Notes under the pieces: model-generated
Databases searched by the model: none
Seen by the model: the letters and a program-made list of their open reading frames with translations, nothing else
Told to the model about the DNA's origin: nothing
Position numbers and translations under genes: made by a program
In this document: positions 44,135 to 51,602 of the stretch, in pieces
Layout: every line of letters begins with the position of its first letter
How positions within the stretch are numbered: position 1 is the first letter of the stretch
Source: Terrisporobacter petrolearius
GTDB lineage: Bacteria; Bacillota; Clostridia; Peptostreptococcales; Peptostreptococcaceae
Strand: one strand, 5' to 3'
Length of the DNA: 64,000 bases
Assembly (NCBI RefSeq): GCF_032598785.1
Contig: NZ_CP102984.1

Positions 44135-44998
44135 ATGGATATGATTAATAATTTTAATAAAGCTATGAAATATATAGATCAAAATTTGGAAAATGAAATA
44201 GATTTTAAAAAAGTTTCCCAAATTGCCGGAGTATCAGAGTTTCATTTTAGAAAGATATTTTCTTACCTTTCTGGAACGACACTTAGTAGCTATATTAGAA
44301 AAAGAAAACTTTCAGAAGCAAGTCTAGATTTGATTAATAATAAAATGAAAATTATAGATGTTGCAATAAAGTATGGATATGATTCAGCCGATGGCTTTAC
44401 AAGAGCATTTAAAGAGTGGTTTGGAGTTAATCCATCAGAATTAAAGAATTATAGAGATTTTAAAATTTATCCCAGCATGACATTTCAATTAACTATTAGA
44501 GGAGGAAGTAATATGAATTACCGTATAGAAAAGAAAAATCCATTTAAATTAGTAGGAGTTAAAAAGAGAATTCCTATTGTGTTTGAAGGTCAAAATCCAG
44601 AAATAATGAAAATAGCGCAAGGCATAACACAAGAGCAAAGAGAAAGATTACAGTCTTATAGAGATACAGAGGTAAAAACTGTAATTAATGCATCTTATAA
44701 TTTTGATGATGGTGTATATGAAGAAAATGGGAAATTAGATCATTTAATAGGGTCTATAACTACGTTAGATATAGACTTTGGCCAGTTTGATGTGGTTGAA
44801 GTTCCTAGTCATACATGGGCAATATTTTCATGTGAAGGTCAATTTCCAATTTTAATGCAGGATACACATGCTAAAATAGTGTCTGAGTGGTTACCATCTT
44901 CAGGTTATGAGCTAGTAGATGCACCACTAATATCCTTTAATGGAGATATGTCTGATTTATCAAATGTTTATAGTGAAATATGGGTTGCTATAAAATAA
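44135..44998 (+). CDS. AraC family regulator with GyrI-like effector domain
   Basis: The start at 44135 follows AAGGGGTGAT; 287 residues. Residues about 5-105 form an AraC DNA-binding domain (LENEIDFKKVSQIAGVSEFHFRKIFSYLSG, IDVAIKYGYDSADGFTRAFKEWFGVNPSE). Residues about 125-285 are a GyrI-like small-molecule-binding domain (NPFKLVGVKKRIPI, VVEVPSHTWAIFSCEG, SEIWVAIK). It has no obvious target gene beside it in the element. It is intact, so it may be a later passenger or be under selection. Confidence 0.9.
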   Translation: MDMINNFNKAMKYIDQNLENEIDFKKVSQIAGVSEFHFRKIFSYLSGTTLSSYIRKRKLSEASLDLINNKMKIIDVAIKYGYDSADGFTRAFKEWFGVNPSELKNYRDFKIYPSMTFQLTIRGGSNMNYRIEKKNPFKLVGVKKRIPIVFEGQNPEIMKIAQGITQEQRERLQSYRDTEVKTVINASYNFDDGVYEENGKLDHLIGSITTLDIDFGQFDVVEVPSHTWAIFSCEGQFPILMQDTHAKIVSEWLPSSGYELVDAPLISFNGDMSDLSNVYSEIWVAIK

Positions 44999-44999
44999 A

Positions 45000-45561
45000 A
45001 TTAATACATTTTAAGCTCTTTTACTTTATTTTAATAGTAATCGTTAAAAACAAATTATCAATAGTAAATTCAGTGAATAGTTTTGAAATAAAAAATAAGG
45101 TGGCCTTCCGTTAGCCACCTTTAAATGAAACAATAAAAATATTTATAAAATATAGGTACTATAATAGTATGTATAGGACACTTAAAGTATGTCCATAATT
45201 TTAATAATCCATGTTATAGTGTAATTTTAAAAGGCTGGTAGGGAAATAAAGTTCCTTACCAGCCTTTTCTATTTATTCATAATAACTATCTGGATATTCC
45301 TCAGGTTCATCATTTTTAATCCATTCTTTTTAGCCTAATCCAGTACCATCTTTAAATTTATCCGTTGACAAGGTTTCTAAACTAGACAGTTATTTATATT
45401 CATAATTTTTATTTCCTTCTAATACTATAAATTTATCAATAAAAACTATTTATTAATTTCTTATATAATATAAATGAAAGAAGTATCTAACATTATTGTA
45501 AGTATTTAGGCAAATATAGGTATGTTACCATTTACATATATTTTGACTTAAGGAGGTTTTT
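45000..45561. other. Mostly non-coding stretch in the element
   Basis: A hairpin AAGGTGGC ... GCCACCTTT (45095-45123) may end the AraC transcript. A strong terminator AAAAGGCTGGTAGG ... CCTTACCAGCCTTTT lies at 45230-45264 with a TATAAT box near 45160, so a small RNA is possible. On the minus strand 45270-45380 holds a decayed fragment reading TDKFKDGTGLG-stop-KEWIKNDEPEEYPDSYYE. No intact gene is seen. Confidence 0.4.
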
Positions 45562-46102
45562 ATGAAAAATAATAAAACAAAAAATGTATTATCGATTTTC
45601 TTAGCTGGATTAATAATATCCATATCTTTATATGTCGGCTGTCTCGAACGCATAATCTAATAACTTAGATACGCTTGAAGAAAAGCAAAAAATCGAAGAG
45701 CAATTCAAGAATGTACATATCGAAAATGTTTCGTCTGATGAAGTAGATACTTCTAATGCTATAGTAATTAATAGTGAACAAAAGTATTATGAACTATTAA
45801 AACAACTAAATGAAGATAACAGTGATATTGTAGAAACGGATATTGATCCTGCTGAATTTGAGCAAAAAAATCCAATGATGCTTCGAACAAGCTATGCTAG
45901 AGGAGTAAGATATACAAGCAAAACAGCATCTAAATGGCTTGGTTCTGTTCCAGGTGAACCAACTGTATTCTACAATAACTAAAGTGAAATTCACATTGAA
46001 AGGCGCAGCTGGTACAACTGTTATTTATAAAGAGTTACCTACACTATTAAGAACAAACCTTACGTATAAATTTAGTTATGATATAACAAATGCAAGAGAA
46101 TA
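45562..46102 (+). pseudogene. Decayed secreted lipoprotein gene
   Basis: ATG 45562 (behind AGGAGGTTTTT) starts a lipoprotein signal (MKNNKTKNVLSIFLAGLIIS ... LYVGC). An extra base after the lipobox and a TAA break the frame. It resumes as NNLDTLEEKQKIEEQF, runs through PMMLRTSYARGVRYTSKTAS and GEPTVFYNN, breaks again, and ends KVKFTLKGAAGTTVIYKELP ... FSYDITNARE at 46102. At least three lesions. The family is not recognised. Confidence 0.65.
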
Positions 46103-46112
46103 GGAGATATAT

Positions 46113-46235
46113 ATGGATAATAAAACTTTAGTAAGCATAAGTTATTTTTTCTTGTTAATATTATCAATTGTTATACTTTATTTTATTTATAAAGGAATAA
46201 AGTATATTTTGAAAAAGTGTTATAATAAAAAATAA
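46113..46235 (+). CDS. Small membrane peptide
   Basis: A 40-residue frame behind AGGAGATATAT: one hydrophobic helix (SYFFLLILSIVILYFIYKG) and a basic tail (KYILKKCYNKK). Not recognised. A terminator (AAAGTATCCTAATTTTAGGATACTTTTTT, 46248-46281) follows. Confidence 0.5.
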   Translation: MDNKTLVSISYFFLLILSIVILYFIYKGIKYILKKCYNKK

Positions 46236-46245
46236 ATATATATTA

Positions 46246-46283
46246 ATCAAAAAAGTATCCTAATTTTAGGATACTTTTTTAGT
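46246..46283 (+). terminator. Terminator near the right end of the element
   Basis: AAAAAGTATCCTAA-TTTTAGGATACTTTTTT; A-rich on the other side, so probably bidirectional. Confidence 0.85.
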
Positions 46284-46345
46284 TTTAGAAAGTCATATTG
46301 CCATATAACTATTTATGAGTATTCACTATTATATGTATGATTTTA

Positions 46346-46379
46346 CAGTTACACTAGAACTGGTAATCAGTTAGCAGGA
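46346..46379. other. Right attachment junction of the cotE element
   Basis: Element arm CAGTTACA (46346-46353, plus strand), then 15 bases to the centre between 46368 and 46369, core CAGTT (46368-46372), and host arm CAGGA (46375-46379). Spacings mirror the left junction exactly: 15 bases on the element side and 6 on the host side. Confidence 0.8.
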
Positions 46380-46882
46380 GTATTCACCTTACATTTATCA
46401 GAAGTTTGTAAAGCATCTACAATTCTAAGTATTTCAGGTATATTTCTACCAGTAGTTAATGGATAATAAAGAATTGTTCTTAGAATTTGCTTATCATCAA
46501 TTATGAACACTGTTCTTACAGTTGATGTAGAACTCATTTCTTCGGAAATCATTCCGTATTGTTTTGATATTTTCATATCTCTATCTTCTATTATTGGGAA
46601 AGGTATAGTTATTCCTGTAATTTGTAGAATATTATATACCCAAGCTAAATGAGAAGTATTGCTATCAACACTAAGTCCTAGTAATTTAGTATTTCTTTTT
46701 TCAAACTCTGGAGCTAAGTTTGTAAATGCTATAAATTCAGTAGTACATACAGGAGTAAAATCTCCTGGATGAGAAAATAGTACTAGCCAACTTCCAGCAT
46801 AATCAGAAAGTTCTATGGGACCAAAGGTAGTGTTAGCTTTAAAATTAGGAGCTTTTTCTCCTAAGTTTGGAAGACATGCCAT
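46367..46882 (-). CDS. cotE: 5' part of an interrupted cotE-type gene: peroxiredoxin domain
   Basis: 171 residues starting MACLPNLGEKAPNFKANTTF behind CGAGGTGATTTT. The peroxidatic site HPGDFTPVCTTEF is intact. The frame ends at NTPAN followed by TGA, created by the junction with the inserted element: the family motif TPxNWxPG is cut after Asn. The missing WLPGTPV starts the fragment at 34009. As present it could still make a truncated peroxiredoxin without chitinase. After excision the product would be a 591-residue CotE-type spore coat protein. In C. difficile CotE is made in the mother cell under sigma-K. Confidence 0.92.
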   Translation of the reverse strand: MACLPNLGEKAPNFKANTTFGPIELSDYAGSWLVLFSHPGDFTPVCTTEFIAFTNLAPEFEKRNTKLLGLSVDSNTSHLAWVYNILQITGITIPFPIIEDRDMKISKQYGMISEEMSSTSTVRTVFIIDDKQILRTILYYPLTTGRNIPEILRIVDALQTSDKCKVNTPAN

Positions 46883-47126
46883 AAAATCACCTCGTTTAAA
46901 AAAATTATATATCTATTTATTTTATTAATTATTGAGATTTAATGTTACTGAATTTAAGTTATTTACTACCTAAAGCTTATGTTTAAATAATCGGTTTTCA
47001 TAAGATTATAAAATAACTTTTTTTTCAACAATATAACTTATAAACATTGCCAATATTGTATAAGTTTGTTATTATTATAGATATAATGTTATTTTTATAA
47101 ATATACACAAAGTTGAGGTGAGGGGC
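46883..47126. other. Divergent promoter region between cotE and a small membrane protein gene
   Basis: About 240 very AT-rich bases. I could not identify a convincing sigma-E or sigma-K promoter for cotE by eye. ACCGATTATTTAAACATAAG on the minus strand has an AC and a CATA with plausible spacing but an imperfect -10. Confidence 0.3.
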
Positions 47127-47474
47127 ATGAAGAAAATATTTAAGAGGTTAATAGGAAAAGGCATAAATATGTTTAACCACATAAAAAAAATGGGAGAGAG
47201 AATATTAAAGGTTACAGTACAGTCGGCGGCAATTTGTTGTCCTGTAGTATTCATACTAGTTATAATTAACGCAATACTAGGTGTAAATATAAGATTTAGT
47301 TATTATTTAATATTGGTAGGATTGGCTATAGTATGTTCATCTATAATATTATGTGCGTTTAAATGGGAACAAATTATTGCAAAACCTATTAAGGTATCAA
47401 AAAGAACTGTTCCTGCTAAAACTGATAGAAAAACACAAAGAGCTATACATAGAAAAAGAAAAAGAATATCATAG
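47127..47474 (+). CDS. Small membrane protein with basic tail
   Basis: The start at 47127 follows GAGGTGAGGGGC; 115 residues. Two membrane helices (AAICCPVVFILVIINAILGV and YYLILVGLAIVCSSIILCAF) lie between a basic amphipathic N-terminus and a Lys/Arg-rich cytoplasmic tail (KTDRKTQRAIHRKRKR). Not recognised. It has its own terminator. Confidence 0.6.
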   Translation: MKKIFKRLIGKGINMFNHIKKMGERILKVTVQSAAICCPVVFILVIINAILGVNIRFSYYLILVGLAIVCSSIILCAFKWEQIIAKPIKVSKRTVPAKTDRKTQRAIHRKRKRIS

Positions 47475-47489
47475 TCAATGTACTTTGAA

Positions 47490-47530
47490 TAAACCGCAAT
47501 TTATTTTTAATAAATTTGCGGTTTTTTTAT
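47490..47530 (+). terminator. Terminator after the small membrane protein
   Basis: AAACCGCAATTTATTTTTAATAAATTTGCGGTTTTTTT. Confidence 0.88.
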
Positions 47531-47578
47531 ATTTAAAACATATTATTTTATAAGAGTAAATTGACTAGGGGGGGTAAT

Positions 47579-48343
47579 ATGAAATTTTCAGTGTTTAGTA
47601 AAAGTGTAGTAGGATATAAAAATATAATTAAAAATAAATCATCACAGGATTATTTAAAATTTGATTATATAAATGATGGTTTAATATGTGCTATAGCAGA
47701 TGGTCATAGTGGTGACTTTTTCACTTATAGTCATTTAGGATCTAAATTTGCGTGTGAAGTGGCTATTGAAACTTTAAAAAAATATGAAAATGAAGATATT
47801 GGAAAAATTAAAACTTTATTAGATAATAAAATATTACAAAAAGAAATTTGTAATAGATGGAGAATATTAGTTGAACAAGATATTAAAAATAGGATTCCAA
47901 GGGCATTTAGATACAACTACTTTATATATGGGACTACATTGCTGGTGGTTATGATTACTAAAAATTATATAATTTATTTGAAGCTTGGTGATGGTGACAT
48001 TATAATTAAGCAAGATAATGAATTTAAAAAAGTATTACCTTCGTATAATAAAAATATAGTTGACTGTTTAGCAGAGGATAAGGCTTATGATAAAATAATT
48101 TACAAAGTTGTAATTAACGAAATGAATATAAACAGCATAATAATCTATTCTGATGGATTTGAAAATAGCTTTGTTTCATATAAAAGCATGTTAAAGGATA
48201 TAGATAATACTTTGATAAAGTATAATAAAAATATATTTTCAAAAATGAAGTTAGAAAAAAATTATGATAAGGAATTAAGTGATTTAAGTAAAAGTGGAAG
48301 TTTAGATGATATAAGTATAGTTTTTGTGAATGTATTATTGTAA
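47579..48343 (+). CDS. PP2C-family protein phosphatase
   Basis: The start at 47579 behind AGGGGGGGTAAT gives 254 residues of PPM/PP2C fold. Metal and active-site motifs are visible: SSQDY near the start, CAIADGHSGDFF (with the DGH metal ligand), GTTLLVVMI, LGDGDI, YSDGFENSF and SGSLDDISIVFV. It dephosphorylates Ser/Thr of proteins in the cytosol with Mn or Mg. No kinase gene is adjacent. It opens a group of envelope-type genes (TPR, VanW) that may be its context; sharing a pathway is inferred from position. Confidence 0.85.
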   Translation: MKFSVFSKSVVGYKNIIKNKSSQDYLKFDYINDGLICAIADGHSGDFFTYSHLGSKFACEVAIETLKKYENEDIGKIKTLLDNKILQKEICNRWRILVEQDIKNRIPRAFRYNYFIYGTTLLVVMITKNYIIYLKLGDGDIIIKQDNEFKKVLPSYNKNIVDCLAEDKAYDKIIYKVVINEMNINSIIIYSDGFENSFVSYKSMLKDIDNTLIKYNKNIFSKMKLEKNYDKELSDLSKSGSLDDISIVFVNVLL

Positions 48344-48488
48344 ATATGTAAGCCTAGGGTATTGTTGAGATATGTTTTCTTCTTAAGTAATAGAGTAATA
48401 AGAATGAAAAAATGAAAAATATGTACATTTATGTTATAATTAATAAAAGTTTGTTTATGGAAAAATTAGTATAGGAAAGGAAGAAATA

Positions 48489-49883
48489 ATGAATTTTAAG
48501 GCATTTTATGATAAAGTTGTTAATTTAATATATGATAATAGAAGAAATATAGTTAGAATTTCGTTCTCAGCATTGGCATTATTACTTTTACTCATAGTTC
48601 TTTATTTTAGTAGTGATAATTTTAACATAAATAATGAGGTTAATACTTTAATTACATATATAGAAGATAGACAATATACTATGGCAGAAAATTACTATGA
48701 TGACGTAGAAAAAGAATTTTCTGATTCTAAGATGAGTAGATTTAATAAAAAAGTATCTAAAAAGTTGTCCGCGTTACTTATTAACAATGCAGATATGTAT
48801 ATCAATAATCAGGTAACAAAAGAACAATATATGGGACTTGTAAATATAGTAAATGTATTAAATCCTATAAGTATTGATCCTAAAAATTTAATGGATTTGG
48901 GAAAAAGAGTAGATGAAATGTACAAAGAGGAAAATATCACCTATGAATCAGCATCTTCATTTTTGCAAATAACTTCCTCTTTAAGTGGTGTTAATGAAGG
49001 ACTAGAAGAGTATAAACAAAATATAGAATCTCTTTATGAATCAAGGCAAATATATAAAGAAGGAACTAAAAATCAGTCTATAAAAAAATATCACGAAGCA
49101 ATAGAGCTTTATGATAAAGTACTTAAAGAAGATAAAAAATATTATTCTTTAGCAGAAAATGCAAAAAAAGAATGTATAAAGGTTATGCACGATTATTATA
49201 TTAGTCAAGCTAAAAGTCTAGCAAGTGAAGGAAAGTATGAGGAAGCATTAAAATATTTAAGCTATTTAAGTCCATACTATGATGAAGAGGAAATAAATAA
49301 CCTAATTGAGCAGTATAATAAATACGTTTCTAATTACACTATGACAAGTAGTGATATTATAAGTTTAATATCAAGAAGAAGTAATGAAAATAAAAATGAT
49401 TTATCCGTAGTGTCTTACTTACAAACAGTAAATGGAAAAAGATATTACTATGGTGAGGTAATGAAAAACGATAAAGTCATTAACGAAGTGTTGATTGATA
49501 CTGATACTAAACAACTTTACTCATATAAATCAGACAAAAAAGATTATAATTGTAATTATTGTGATGCATACTTTAAAATAGAGGAAGATAGTGGCCAAAT
49601 AATTTTTTCTATAAATAAAGACGAGGCTAAATCAATATTAGAGGACAAATTAAAAGAAAATGCAAAAGACTATAATAGCATAGAATTGCTAGATGAAGAC
49701 AAACAAGAAAAATATAGTAATGATGAATTAAAAAATATGATAAAACAAAATGGCAATATATACTATTATTTTACGGTTAAAACAGGTTGGTTTAATTGGT
49801 TTAAACCTAAAGACATATATATTATTAATATTTATGACAAAACTGTTTATAATCTAGAAAATGACAAATTACAACATGTTTAA
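48489..49883 (+). CDS. Membrane-anchored TPR-like protein
   Basis: 464 residues starting behind GGAAAGGAAGAAATA. A short cytoplasmic N-terminus is followed by one membrane helix (FSALALLLLLIVLYFSS, residues 26-42). A long extracytoplasmic helical part contains TPR-like hairpins (IKKYHEAIELYDKVLKEDKKYYSLAENAK and AKSLASEGKYEEALKYLSYLSPYYD). The C-terminal mixed domain carries a CNYC pair and tandem PepSY-like motifs (YFKIEEDSGQIIFSINKDEAKSILEDKL). Function unknown. The VanW gene follows after 29 bases, so the two are probably one operon. Confidence 0.75.
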   Translation: MNFKAFYDKVVNLIYDNRRNIVRISFSALALLLLLIVLYFSSDNFNINNEVNTLITYIEDRQYTMAENYYDDVEKEFSDSKMSRFNKKVSKKLSALLINNADMYINNQVTKEQYMGLVNIVNVLNPISIDPKNLMDLGKRVDEMYKEENITYESASSFLQITSSLSGVNEGLEEYKQNIESLYESRQIYKEGTKNQSIKKYHEAIELYDKVLKEDKKYYSLAENAKKECIKVMHDYYISQAKSLASEGKYEEALKYLSYLSPYYDEEEINNLIEQYNKYVSNYTMTSSDIISLISRRSNENKNDLSVVSYLQTVNGKRYYYGEVMKNDKVINEVLIDTDTKQLYSYKSDKKDYNCNYCDAYFKIEEDSGQIIFSINKDEAKSILEDKLKENAKDYNSIELLDEDKQEKYSNDELKNMIKQNGNIYYYFTVKTGWFNWFKPKDIYIINIYDKTVYNLENDKLQHV

Positions 49884-49912
49884 ACATAAGTAACACAACA
49901 AGGAGACACATA

Positions 49913-51445
49913 ATGAAGAATTTAAAAGGAATAAATTTAGCTATTATTATACTAAGTAGTATCTTAATTCTGACTTTCGGATTTTGTTATATGCAAATTA
50001 ATAATGACAAAATAGCTAAAAATACTTATATTAAAGATGTTAATGTGGGAAATTTAAGTAAGGAAGATGCAAAAAAGAAAATATTAAATAAATACAAAAT
50101 TAATACAATAACATTTAAATATAATGATAAAATATGGCATATTAATCCTAATGATATAGATACAAATTACGATATAGAACAAACAATAGATAATGCTTAT
50201 AAAGTTAATAGAAGTAAAAATATTTTTGCGAATATTGTAGATACGTTAAAATCTACTTTCGGCATTAAAAGTCATATAAATGTAGTTGTTGATTGTGATG
50301 AAGCTAAACTAACTTCAAAACTTGAAGAAATATCACAAGAAGTTAATGTAAGTATGAAAGATGCAAAGATAAATGTATCAGGTAATAATATTGAAATTAG
50401 CCAAGATAAAGCGGGCTTACAAGTTGATATTAGCGCTACAATTGATAACTTAAAAAAATCTTTGCAAGAAGGAGTATTTGAAGAGAGCTTAGTTATTATA
50501 AAAGTAGAACCTAAAATTAAAAAAGAAGATCTAAAAGATATAAATACTTTGCTTGGAAGTTATCAAACAGTTTTATTTGATGTAAGTCCTGGCAGAATCG
50601 AAAACATTAAAATAGCAACAGAGAGAACAAGTGATGTATTGTTAATGCCTGGAGAAGAGTTCTCTTATAATAAACATACAGGGTTAAGAACGGTAAAAAA
50701 TGGATATAAAAATGCAACAGTAATTGTTAGTGGAGAAGCTGTACAAGGTGTAGGTGGTGGAGTATGCCAAGTTTCTACAACTTTATATAATGCAGTTTTA
50801 TATGCAGGTCTTGACATAGTAAATGTATATAATCATTCTATACCATCAAGATATGTAGATAAGGGTAGGGATGCTGTTGTATCTGATAGTGGGTTAGATT
50901 TTGTTTTCAAAAATGATTATGATAGACCAGTATATATTAAAAATTACTACAATAATGGAATAATTACTTGTCAGGTTTATGGAAACAACAAAGAAAATCA
51001 AGATATAAAAATTAGCACAAGTATAGACAAAGTAACGAAAGCTCCAACTAAAGAAGAAAAAGATCCAACATTAGAAAAAGGAAAAAAAAAGATATTAGAG
51101 TTTGGACGAGATTCCTATTTTGTATCAACTTATAGAATTTATTATGATGAGAATGGAAAAGAAGTAAAAAAGGAAAAAGTAGCATCTTCCTTCTATCCAT
51201 CAAAAAAAAAAGTTGTGGCAATAGGAACGAAAAAAGAAAAAAAACCAGCCCAAAAAGAAGAAAACTCATCTGAAAAAGAAAAAAATAATTCTTCTACTAC
51301 GGATAACTCTAATAAGGATTCAAATAAAAATGAAGATAAGAATGAAGAAAAGGATAATAAAGAAAACAACAGTGACAAAGAAAGTAACAGTAACAAAAAT
51401 GATAATGATTTAAAAGAAGAAGATATATCTGTAGAAAAAGAGTAA
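49913..51445 (+). CDS. VanW family protein with peptidoglycan-binding-4 domain
   Basis: 510 residues behind AAGGAGACACATA. A signal anchor (AIIILSSILILTFGFCYMQI) is followed by one or two PG-binding-4 domains (VGNLSKEDAKKKILNKY; VSMKDAKINVSGNNIEISQDKAG) and a VanW domain (LMPGEEFSYNKHTGLRTVKNGYK, VGGGVCQVSTTLYNAVL). A G5-like segment (EKGKKKILEFGRDSYFVSTYRIYYDENGKE) and a low-complexity tail of Lys, Glu, Asn, Asp and Ser (last about 80 residues) complete it. It belongs with the upstream TPR gene. The extracellular domain probably touches peptidoglycan. Confidence 0.9.
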   Translation: MKNLKGINLAIIILSSILILTFGFCYMQINNDKIAKNTYIKDVNVGNLSKEDAKKKILNKYKINTITFKYNDKIWHINPNDIDTNYDIEQTIDNAYKVNRSKNIFANIVDTLKSTFGIKSHINVVVDCDEAKLTSKLEEISQEVNVSMKDAKINVSGNNIEISQDKAGLQVDISATIDNLKKSLQEGVFEESLVIIKVEPKIKKEDLKDINTLLGSYQTVLFDVSPGRIENIKIATERTSDVLLMPGEEFSYNKHTGLRTVKNGYKNATVIVSGEAVQGVGGGVCQVSTTLYNAVLYAGLDIVNVYNHSIPSRYVDKGRDAVVSDSGLDFVFKNDYDRPVYIKNYYNNGIITCQVYGNNKENQDIKISTSIDKVTKAPTKEEKDPTLEKGKKKILEFGRDSYFVSTYRIYYDENGKEVKKEKVASSFYPSKKKVVAIGTKKEKKPAQKEENSSEKEKNNSSTTDNSNKDSNKNEDKNEEKDNKENNSDKESNSNKNDNDLKEEDISVEKE

Positions 51446-51480
51446 ATTATAGACCTAGTTTAATCTAGGTCTTTTTATTT
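51446..51480 (+). terminator. Terminator of the TPR-VanW operon
   Basis: ATAGACCTAG-TTTAAT-CTAGGTCTTTTTATTTTT. Confidence 0.88.
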
Positions 51481-51602
51481 TTCAAATGTATAATATATCT
51501 AAAAATATAATTATACAAAATATATGTAGATATATTATTTTTTGACTTAATATAACAAATATGATATCTTAGAGTATATGCAATGTAAGGGAGGAGATTA
51601 AA

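Larger units (their letters stand above)
34006..46368. mobile_element. 12,363-bp skin-like element interrupting cotE
   Basis: A serine-recombinase element sits between the two halves of a peroxiredoxin-chitinase gene. Both junctions share AACTG (minus strand). Reconstructed attB has arms TCCTG/CAGGA and reconstructed attP has arms CAGTTACA/TGTAACTG; both are centred on the TG of that core. Inside are an intact recombinase, a type I toxin, secreted proteins, decayed phage regulation genes and small ORFs, but no capsid, terminase or lysis genes. Loss of phage functions with retention of the recombinase resembles skin elements that are excised in the mother cell during sporulation. Confidence 0.9.

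Noticed and set aside
34006..46368. Integrative conjugative element
   Set aside because: No relaxase, coupling protein or type IV secretion genes; only phage-type remnants.
51048..51396. Leu/Ser-rich minus-strand frames over the VanW tail
   Set aside because: Mirror image of the Lys/Glu/Asn low-complexity tail on the plus strand.
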